NCBI GenBank assembly: GCA_029879555.1
Contig: JAOUQB010000002.1
Coordinates: 1 to 24,222 of the forward strand
Source: Nitrospirota bacterium
GTDB lineage: Bacteria; Nitrospirota; Nitrospiria; Nitrospirales; UBA8639
DNA length: 24,222 nt
Direction of reading: 5' to 3'
Below are positions 7,973 through 13,493 of this stretch, piece by piece. Made by a program: the position numbers and the translations under genes. Each line of letters opens with the position of its first letter. Position 1 is the stretch's first letter. The notes beneath the pieces were generated by a model. That model was given only the letters and a program-made list of their open reading frames with translations. It was not told the DNA's origin and ran no database searches.

Positions 7973-8475
7973 TTCCTCCAACCTGGGGAAAGGTCAAAAT
8001 ACAAGACTTCCGCATCAGCCCGGTCAACAACTAGCTCTCCGTGTTCGTTGATCCCGCCGATGTGGCCCCATTGGTAATGAAACCCCGTGCAAATAAGAAT
8101 AGACGGGTCTGGTATGGTTTCTTTCAAAGTCACCGTTCTCAGAGTACTCCCTCGCTTCCAGAATGTGAGCGAAATACGATCATCCGTATAATCCAAAGGA
8201 CTCAAATTCATGCCTTCAGACCCGGTTACCAGGTAGTCTCCATCGTTCGAAACAAACAGGGAACGGAACCAATCTGGTCGAGACCGAAGCTCTTGCTTAG
8301 AGACTGAATCTACAATTTGGGTACCTTTATCCAGACTTGACGTAACCATGATCGTTTGATTAGGGCTGCGTATTTCATTAGTAGCTGGCAGAGAAGGCGG
8401 CGAATCAGCCAATACACCTGAAGAGCCATTTACCAACAGGGCTAACAGAAGAGTTCCCAGTCGCTGAACACTCAT
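7969..8475 (-). CDS. Hypothetical exported protein, first gene of a coupled pair
   Basis: A 168-residue product from the ATG at 8475 (MSVQRLGTLLLALLVNGSSGVLAD), a clear signal peptide with a probable cleavage near GVLA-DS. An upstream in-frame TTG at 8493 would add six residues ahead of the signal; the ATG is preferred, with GAGGGG about 10 nt upstream. The mature part has repeated beta-strand-like segments (FVSNDGDYLVTGSEG) reminiscent of a beta-propeller blade, but is too short for a propeller. Its stop overlaps the next start by 4 bp. A perfect inverted repeat lies about 30 bp upstream of the start and may be its operator. Function unknown. Confidence 0.75.
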   Translation of the reverse strand: MSVQRLGTLLLALLVNGSSGVLADSPPSLPATNEIRSPNQTIMVTSSLDKGTQIVDSVSKQELRSRPDWFRSLFVSNDGDYLVTGSEGMNLSPLDYTDDRISLTFWKRGSTLRTVTLKETIPDPSILICTGFHYQWGHIGGINEHGELVVDRADAEVLYFDLSPGWRK

Positions 8476-8505
8476 ATCTGTCACGCCCCTCAATCTTTAT
8501 CAGAA

Positions 8506-8526
8506 AAATTTTTGCGCCAAAAATTT
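8506..8526. promoter_or_regulatory. Perfect inverted repeat, possible operator
   Basis: AAATTTTTG (8506-8514), loop CGC, CAAAAATTT (8518-8526). The 9-bp arms are exact. It lies 31-51 bp upstream of the minus-strand start at 8475, where an operator or promoter element would sit. Confidence 0.4.
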
Positions 8527-8738
8527 GCCCCGCTCCTGAATAGGGCTCCGAAATGGTTCGTTTACGAAATCTACTTAATTATGAGTCTTCAGTTTTTTCC
8601 AGACCAAGCTCGACTGTCTAGCTCAAGAAGCGAATTATAGCCTTCTAATCCTAGGATTCAAACGGTGGTGGAAAATCCCCGATTAATAGCACCTTCAAGT
8701 GAGTCTGCGCACAAGGGTAAAAATTTTCATGAAACTTT

Positions 8739-8752
8739 GGGCTTAAAATTGC
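8739..8752 (+). promoter_or_regulatory. Weak sigma-54-like promoter upstream of hydG
   Basis: GG (8739-8740) and GC (8751-8752) are exactly 10 bases apart. The -12 half is the full TTGCT, but the -24 half reads TTGGGC and lacks the CAC part. Predicted start near 8763 would put the ORF at 8773 almost leaderless, yet suits hydG at 8929. Chance matches of this quality are common. Confidence 0.25.
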
Positions 8753-8772
8753 TGATACGGTAAGGAGGACCC

Positions 8773-8901
8773 ATGAATTTTGGCTTTTTGAGGAAAAACG
8801 CTACACTCATTTTTTATAAACTGTCTCAGAATCTAAGAATCAAGGAACAAGGAGGCTTCATAAATTCCCCTAGCCCCCTTTTTCTCAATGGGGGACCCTG
8901 A
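8773..8901 (+). CDS. Small ORF (42 aa) with a strong ribosome site, ending inside a repeat
   Basis: TAAGGAGG lies 4-5 nt before the ATG at 8773. The peptide (MNFGFLRKNATLIFYKLSQN and on) is basic and hydrophobic, and its last dozen codons (SPSPLFLNGGP) are encoded by the C/G-rich palindrome. It could be a leader peptide for hydG, or the front of an old gene cut by the repeat. No homology is recognised. Confidence 0.3.
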   Translation: MNFGFLRKNATLIFYKLSQNLRIKEQGGFINSPSPLFLNGGP

Positions 8902-8907
8902 GGGAAT
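8863..8907 (+). repeat. C/G-rich palindromic repeat, degenerate copy
   Basis: AAATTCCCCTAGCCCCCTTT followed by CTCAATGGGGG and an AGGGAATCT end, the same architecture as the copies at 1580 and 9905 but with an imperfect stem. It lies 21 bp before the hydG start. Confidence 0.7.
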
Positions 8908-8928
8908 CTGCGCGAGACTTACAAACTT

Positions 8929-9765
8929 ATGCCCCACAATCCTTACCTTATTCATCCGGCCACGATCGTGGATCGGAAGCAAGAGTCCACCGATATTGTG
9001 ACGTTTCGGCTTCAGCTTACCGATCCTGCGCACCGAATGGCGTTTCAGTTTGAGGCGGGGCAATTCAATATGGTGTATGTGTTTGGTGTGGGTGAAGTGG
9101 CAATTTCTATTGTGTCTGATCCAGATGAACCTGAATTTTTAGACCACACGATTCGGATTGTGGGGCGGGTGACTCAAGTATTAGGCAACATGCAGATCGG
9201 CGAAACCCTGGGCATTCGTGGTCCCTTCGGAAAGGGATGGCCGATGGCCGAAGGCAAAGGCAAAGATATCTTAGTCGTGACTGGTGGATTAGGCTGCGCA
9301 CCGGTAGTTGGGGCGATCGAATATATTTTCAGGAGGCGAGAGGAGTACGGAAACCTGACCATCCTCCATGGCGTGAAAACCCCACATGACTTGCTGTATC
9401 GCGAGCGATGGGATGCCTGGCGACACCAACCAAATACCAAGGTCCTGCTCACCAGCGACGAACCTGGGAAAACATGGCATAGTCATGTGGGCGTCGTCAC
9501 AGAACTCTTTGACGACCTTCAATTAGAACCCGACAAAACCCTGGTCATGATGTGTGGGCCCGAGATCATGATGCGAGTGGCGTGCAATATGTTGACGCAT
9601 AAAGGTCTGCGTCCTGATTCGATGCATGTCTCCCTAGAACGACATATGGAATGTGGAATCGGGTTGTGTGGGCATTGTCAGCTTGGGCCATTTTTCCTAT
9701 GCAAGGATGGGCCGGTAATGCGGTTAGACCGGGTGATGCCTTTTATGGGGAAGGTGGGGGTCTGA
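8929..9765 (+). CDS. hydG: Group 3b [NiFe] hydrogenase gamma subunit, FAD/NAD(P)-binding
   Basis: A 278-residue cytoplasmic flavoprotein of the ferredoxin-NADP reductase type, exchanging electrons between NAD(P)(H) and the iron-sulfur chain. The flavin domain (about 8-100) has FEAGQFNMVYVFGVGEVAIS. The nucleotide domain has VVTGGLGCAPVVGAI (about 116-130) and MMCGPEIMM (about 207-215). A C-terminal 2Fe-2S site is C242-x4-C247-x2-C250-x7-C258. Length and order match Pyrococcus HydG and AsrB. The start is set by homology (NPYLxHPATIV), as no good ribosome site precedes it. It is separated from hydB by the opposite-strand block and from hydD by 191 bp holding a palindromic repeat. Confidence 0.93.
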   Translation: MPHNPYLIHPATIVDRKQESTDIVTFRLQLTDPAHRMAFQFEAGQFNMVYVFGVGEVAISIVSDPDEPEFLDHTIRIVGRVTQVLGNMQIGETLGIRGPFGKGWPMAEGKGKDILVVTGGLGCAPVVGAIEYIFRRREEYGNLTILHGVKTPHDLLYRERWDAWRHQPNTKVLLTSDEPGKTWHSHVGVVTELFDDLQLEPDKTLVMMCGPEIMMRVACNMLTHKGLRPDSMHVSLERHMECGIGLCGHCQLGPFFLCKDGPVMRLDRVMPFMGKVGV

Positions 9766-9904
9766 GACAAGCCCAATTTCTACCTGCCCTAAAATTTGTA
9801 TGCTGCGTCCCACAGGGCGCGACCTTTGCTTACAAAGGAGGGGGACGAAAAAAGATGGATTCCCGATAAATACTGTCGTGAATGACGAGATAAATGACAG
9901 AGGT

Positions 9905-9940
9905 AAATCCCCCTAGCCCCCTTTTGTAAAGGGGGAACCT
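9905..9940 (+). repeat. C/G-rich palindromic repeat, copy 3
   Basis: CCCCCTTT (9917-9924), TGT loop, AAAGGGGG (9928-9935), preceded by AAATCCCCCTAG. A near-perfect copy between hydG and hydD. Confidence 0.85.
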
Positions 9941-9956
9941 ACTCTGGATATTTAAC

Positions 9957-10787
9957 ATGCTTGAAACACACATTTCTCCTAGCAGAAAACGTCCACGAGT
10001 GGCCGTGGTGAAATTTGCGTCCTGCGATGGCTGCCAACTGAGTATTTTGAATTTGGAGGACGATCTCCTGGAATTGGGAGCCGCCATCGATATCGCCTAT
10101 TTCCCTGAAGCCTCCAGCGATATGCAAGCAGGACCCTATGACATTGCCTTTGTGGAAGGCTCGATTACTTGTCCGGAAGATTTGCCCCGCATCCTTGAAT
10201 TGCGCCAACAGACGACGACCTTGATTACCATTGGCGCCTGTGCGACATCTGGCGGTATCCAAGCCTTGCGGAATTGGTCGGACATCGAAGCCTTCAAACG
10301 AGCGGTGTACCCCAATCCCGAATATATCCAGAGCTTGAGTACGTCTACTCCTATTTCCGAACATGTCCCTGTGGACTATGAACTCTGGGGCTGTCCCATT
10401 GATAAGCAGCAACTCCTTCGAGTGGTCACCGATTTACTGCAAGGAGTGAAGCCTCGTCTTGCCACGCACAGTGTGTGTTTTGACTGTAAACGAGAGGGCC
10501 ATATTTGCGTGCTGGTGGCGAAAGGCCTTCCCTGTCTTGGACCCGTCACCCGCATGGGCTGCGGCGCTATTTGTCCGAGCATGGGCCGAGACTGTTATGG
10601 ATGTTTTGGACCGGCAGAACATGACTCTGACCAGCCACCTGGCGTGCCTCCCAATACCGAATCTCTGGCTCAACAGTTCCATCAACGCTTGCAACTCATC
10701 CCCGTCGAAATGGTTCGCCGATTTCGAGGGATTACAGGATCGGTGCAGTCCTTTAGTAAGGAAAGCGATGCCTGGGAATCAAAGTAA
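9957..10787 (+). CDS. hydD: Group 3b [NiFe] hydrogenase small (delta) subunit
   Basis: A 276-residue small subunit carrying the iron-sulfur relay next to the NiFe site. The proximal cluster motif is ASC23DGC26QLS, with further ligands in GAC95ATSGG and LWGC146PID. The distal part has C174-x2-C177, C184, C193, C202, C206, C213 and C216, giving ligands for two more clusters. There is no twin-arginine signal peptide, so it is cytoplasmic, as expected for group 3. The start has no strong ribosome site; only a few residues precede the conserved core, so the true start could differ slightly. It overlaps hydA by 20 bp. Confidence 0.93.
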   Translation: MLETHISPSRKRPRVAVVKFASCDGCQLSILNLEDDLLELGAAIDIAYFPEASSDMQAGPYDIAFVEGSITCPEDLPRILELRQQTTTLITIGACATSGGIQALRNWSDIEAFKRAVYPNPEYIQSLSTSTPISEHVPVDYELWGCPIDKQQLLRVVTDLLQGVKPRLATHSVCFDCKREGHICVLVAKGLPCLGPVTRMGCGAICPSMGRDCYGCFGPAEHDSDQPPGVPPNTESLAQQFHQRLQLIPVEMVRRFRGITGSVQSFSKESDAWESK

Positions 10788-12087
10788 TACCAGAACCATC
10801 AAGATCGACATGATGGCCCGCGTAGAAGGGGAAGGGGCACTCAACGTGACCGTCAAAGATGGACAGGTTCAGGATGTGCAGCTTCGTATTTTTGAACCGC
10901 CACGATTTTTTGAAGCCTTTCTCCAAGGACGCCACGTCAACGAGGTCCCCGATATTGTTGCGCGTATTTGCGGCATCTGCCCTGTGGCCTATCAGATGAG
11001 CGCCGTCCATGCGTTGGAACGGATTTTCGGCGTAGAGATCCCACCAGCCATTCGCCATCTTCGTCGATTGCTCTATTGCGGGGAATGGATCGAAAGTCAT
11101 GTTCTGCACATCTACATGCTTCAGGCCCCTGATTTTATGGGATTTGCCAGCGGGCTCGACATGGCGCGCGTTCATCCTGATCTTGTGAAACAAGGGCTAC
11201 GGCTCAAGAAAGCCGGCAATCAGTTACTGACCTTGCTGGGCGGGCGTTCCGTTCATCCCGTTTCTGTGATGATCGGCGGATTTTCTCAGGTACCCACAAA
11301 GGATCAGTTGCATGGACTGAAAGATGACTTGCGTTGGGCGAGAGATGCAGCGGTGAAAACCCTTCAATGGGTGAGCGGCTTTGCCTTTGAAGACCCGGAG
11401 CAGGACTATACATTCTTGGCGCTTCGCGACCCTGCAGAATACCCCATGAATACCGGCTCCCTTGTCACCAACAAAAGCCATCACCTGAATGTGTCAGAAT
11501 TTGAAGATCACTTCCATGAAGAACAAGTGCCGTATTCCACAGCCCTGCATTGTACATTTCAGGGACAATCCTATTTGACGGGTCCCTTGGCCCGCCTTGC
11601 TCTTAACCATGATCAACTTTCGCCATTTACCAAAAAAATCTTTGCGGAGACTGGGCTTTCTCTTCCTTTCAAGCGTGCGTCGATGGGCATCGTTGCCAGA
11701 TCGGTGGAAGTGCTCTATGCCCTTGATGAAGCCCTTCGCATCATTGAAGAATACGACCCACCCCCATCCCCATCGGTACCTGTGATCATCAAAGCTGGCA
11801 CCGGGGTTGCCGCCACCGAAGCACCGCGTGGGGTCCTGTATCACCGATTTCAGGTCAACGAAGATGAAACCATTCAATTGGCAAAAATCGTCCCGCCGAC
11901 CTCTCAAAATCAGCGGCGCATCGAAGACGATTTGCGCAATATGCTTCCAGGCTTGTTGCATCTGAGCGATGCGGAAACCGCCAGCAAGTGCGAGCGACAT
12001 ATCCGCAGTTATGACCCATGTATCTCATGCGCCACCCACTTTCTGAAATTCACGAAGGAAGAATTGCCAACATCGCCGCAAATATAA
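10768..12087 (+). CDS. hydA: Group 3b [NiFe] hydrogenase large (alpha) subunit
   Basis: The catalytic subunit, 439 residues, for reversible H2 oxidation at a NiFe(CN)2CO site. N-terminal motif: RVEGEG then RIC68GIC71P (L1). C-terminal motif: DPC418ISC421ATH (L2). These four Cys bind Ni. Fifteen residues follow His424 (FLKFTKEEL and on) and should be removed by the maturation protease, encoded at 12659. The start chosen is the ATG at 10768, with AAGGA 5-6 nt upstream; the frame is open for another 103 codons upstream but only as a shadow of hydD. The 20-bp overlap with hydD suggests coupled translation. Soluble group 3b rather than membrane group 1, since there is no signal peptide on the small subunit and HydB/HydG are present. 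Confidence 0.95.
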   Translation: MPGNQSNTRTIKIDMMARVEGEGALNVTVKDGQVQDVQLRIFEPPRFFEAFLQGRHVNEVPDIVARICGICPVAYQMSAVHALERIFGVEIPPAIRHLRRLLYCGEWIESHVLHIYMLQAPDFMGFASGLDMARVHPDLVKQGLRLKKAGNQLLTLLGGRSVHPVSVMIGGFSQVPTKDQLHGLKDDLRWARDAAVKTLQWVSGFAFEDPEQDYTFLALRDPAEYPMNTGSLVTNKSHHLNVSEFEDHFHEEQVPYSTALHCTFQGQSYLTGPLARLALNHDQLSPFTKKIFAETGLSLPFKRASMGIVARSVEVLYALDEALRIIEEYDPPPSPSVPVIIKAGTGVAATEAPRGVLYHRFQVNEDETIQLAKIVPPTSQNQRRIEDDLRNMLPGLLHLSDAETASKCERHIRSYDPCISCATHFLKFTKEELPTSPQI

Positions 12088-12124
12088 ACATGGGCATTAT
12101 TCTCTAATGATGTTAGGAGGCAGA

Positions 12125-12158
12125 AAATCCCCCCAGCCCCCTTTGCGAAAGGGGGGAC
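12125..12158 (+). repeat. C/G-rich palindromic repeat, copy 4
   Basis: AAATCCCCCCAG then CCCCCTTT-GCG-AAAGGGGGG. Forward orientation. It lies 38 bp after the hydA stop and 50 bp before an inverted copy. Confidence 0.85.
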
Positions 12159-12206
12159 AATACAATCAATCTTCATGATATATTTCATGCTTTATTTCTA
12201 ATCTGA

Positions 12207-12241
12207 TTCCCCCTTTTGAAAAGGGGGACAGAGGGGGGTTT
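12207..12241 (-). repeat. C/G-rich palindromic repeat, inverted copy (left end of DUF559 unit)
   Basis: Reads CCCCCTTTTGAAAAGGGGG followed by ACAGAGGGGGGTTTT, i.e. the reverse complement of the usual form. Its G-run also serves as the ribosome site (GAGGGGGG, 5 nt before the TTG start) of the DUF559 gene. Confidence 0.85.
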
Positions 12242-12243
12242 TC

Positions 12244-12540
12244 TTGATTCCATATCGCAAGGATCTCAAAACAATTGCCCGAGCCCTGCGCACCAATATG
12301 ACAGACAGCGAACAGGCTCTCTGGGCGAGGTTAAGAGGAAAGCAATTAAAGGAGATCCAATTTTATCGACAAAAACCTATTGGGAACGTCATTGTGGACT
12401 TTTACGCACCCAAAGCCAAATTGGTGGTGGAGGTTGACGGATCCCAACATTTCACTTCTGACAAAATCAAAAGGGATGAAAGGCGATCGACTGAGTTAGA
12501 GAAACAAGGCTTGCGGGTTTTACGATTCAACAATCTATAA
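12244..12540 (+). CDS. DUF559 / Vsr-like PD-(D/E)XK nuclease-fold protein, truncated by a nonsense codon
   Basis: A 98-residue protein starting at TTG (MIPYRKDLKTIARALR), the family's usual beginning. Conserved marks: the TxxE-x2-LW-x2-LR helix (about 19-31), F40YRQKPIGNVIVDFY with D52, VVEVDGSQH (E63, D65, H69) and RVLRF (91-95). The fold is that of Vsr-type endonucleases; activity is unproven. The frame stops at TAA (12538-12540), but continues in frame as VLQELDAVVEVIFEAL, exactly the expected final helix, so one base change (for example GAA to TAA) truncated it. Read-through would enter the next palindrome (PIPKIPLTPFTKGG). It sits between oppositely oriented copies of that palindrome, within the hydrogenase gene cluster but with no expected role in it. 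Confidence 0.85.
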   Translation: MIPYRKDLKTIARALRTNMTDSEQALWARLRGKQLKEIQFYRQKPIGNVIVDFYAPKAKLVVEVDGSQHFTSDKIKRDERRSTELEKQGLRVLRFNNL

Positions 12541-12600
12541 GTGCTACAGGAACTCGATGCTGTAGTAGAGGTGATTTTTGAGGCTTTACCCCCAATCCCA

Positions 12601-12634
12601 AAAATCCCCCTAACCCCCTTTACCAAAGGGGGAT
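12601..12634 (+). repeat. C/G-rich palindromic repeat (right end of DUF559 unit)
   Basis: AAAATCCCCCTAA then CCCCCTTT (12614-12621), ACC, AAAGGGGG (12625-12632). Its reverse complement matches the copy at 12207-12241, so the two act as inverted ends around the DUF559 gene. Confidence 0.85.
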
Positions 12635-12658
12635 TAAGATCCAAGATATCAGGAACGG

Positions 12659-13138
12659 ATGACGAAGATAAAAATTATTGGGTTGGGGAACCCTTTTATG
12701 GGCGATGATGCGGTTGGCGTGTTAGTGGCCCGTCAGCTTCAGCCGTATGCTTCTGCTGGCATTTCCATTCTCGAGGGTGGATTATCCGGGCTCAGCCTAC
12801 TTCATGATATGGAAGAAACTGATACGCTCATTCTTATTGATGCGGTTCATAGTTACGCCAAAGCCGGGACGATTGTTCGCTTCACCCTCCCACAAGATCT
12901 TGAGAAGATTGGAAAGCTGGCTTGGGGGGCATCGACTTCTTCCAGCCATGCCTTTGGTTTGGCTGAAGCGTTGACTCTTGCGCATACGCTGGAGGTCTTG
13001 CCAGCATACGTTGTCCTCTTTGGCATTGAATTGGAACAAATCCAAACAGGACACGTCCTCTCCCCAGAAGTATCCCAGGCGATGACTAATCTGACGAAAA
13101 GAATTATCGTCGAAGAATTGAGCCTGTCCCATGCATGA
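12659..13138 (+). CDS. [NiFe] hydrogenase maturation endopeptidase (HybD/HycI family)
   Basis: A 159-residue cytoplasmic protease that removes the C-terminal tail of the large subunit once Ni is in place. The N-terminal GLGNPFMGDDAVG carries the first metal-sensing acid (D16/D17), LIDAVHS gives D61 and SSSHAFGL gives H97, matching the Glu/Asp/His Ni ligands of HybD/HycI. Length is normal. The substrate is most likely HydA, whose C-terminus after DPCISCATH is encoded just upstream. It overlaps hypA by 8 bp. The start follows AGGAA in the stretch after the palindromic repeat. Confidence 0.93.
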   Translation: MTKIKIIGLGNPFMGDDAVGVLVARQLQPYASAGISILEGGLSGLSLLHDMEETDTLILIDAVHSYAKAGTIVRFTLPQDLEKIGKLAWGASTSSSHAFGLAEALTLAHTLEVLPAYVVLFGIELEQIQTGHVLSPEVSQAMTNLTKRIIVEELSLSHA

Positions 13139-13493
13139 GCTGCAATTACTGAAAGAGGTCGTGAGGCAAGTCGAGGAACGGTGTCAGACTCAGCCGGGAA
13201 ACAGCCTGTCACGCATTCGACTGGAAATTGACAGCCACTCCCATTTGGCCAGTCATACCCCGGAAGAATTACAAGCCACCTTTCATTTCGCAGCTCAGGG
13301 CACTCCCGTCGATTCTGCCAATTTGGATATTCATGTTCGGGTTTCGACCGGGACATGCCAATCCTGCGAAGCGGTCTTTGATCGTGCTCCCGAGACCTAC
13401 GGCTGTCCTCACTGTTTCTCAGGAGATATTGCATGGGAAGACCACCCTGAACTGATCATTACCGACATTGAATTTGTGGAGCGCGAACCATGA
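13131..13493 (+). CDS. hypA: Hydrogenase nickel-insertion protein HypA
   Basis: A 120-residue protein with the invariant N-terminal Met-His-Glu (MHELQLLKEVV) that binds Ni, and a zinc site of two CxxC pairs (CQSC near 76 and CPHC near 92). With HypB it delivers Ni to the large subunit; HypB is not encoded in this window. The start overlaps the protease gene by 8 bp and the stop overlaps hypF by 4 bp (ATGA), so the three are one translational unit. Confidence 0.93.
   Translation: MHELQLLKEVVRQVEERCQTQPGNSLSRIRLEIDSHSHLASHTPEELQATFHFAAQGTPVDSANLDIHVRVSTGTCQSCEAVFDRAPETYGCPHCFSGDIAWEDHPELIITDIEFVEREP

Larger units (their letters stand above)
8494..8928. other. 435-bp intergenic region before hydG
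   Basis: A divergent region between the minus-strand block and hydG. It holds a perfect inverted repeat (8506-8526), a weak sigma-54-like GG-N10-GC pair (8739-8752), a 42-codon ORF with a strong ribosome site (8773-8901) and a copy of the C/G-rich palindrome (8863-8907). Nothing recognisable is seen between 8527 and 8735. Confidence 0.6.

Noticed and set aside
10459..10767. 103-codon upstream extension of the hydA reading frame
   Set aside because: It lies wholly inside hydD in another frame, has no NiFe large-subunit character, and the ATG at 10768 has a good ribosome site and the family N-terminus.
11494..12000. 168-codon minus-strand ORF inside hydA
   Set aside because: Antisense shadow of the large subunit, whose L1 and L2 motifs and length are all intact.
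12853..13434. 193-codon minus-strand ORF opposite the protease and hypA
   Set aside because: Antisense to two well-identified genes; the translation has no recognisable family and no ribosome site of note.
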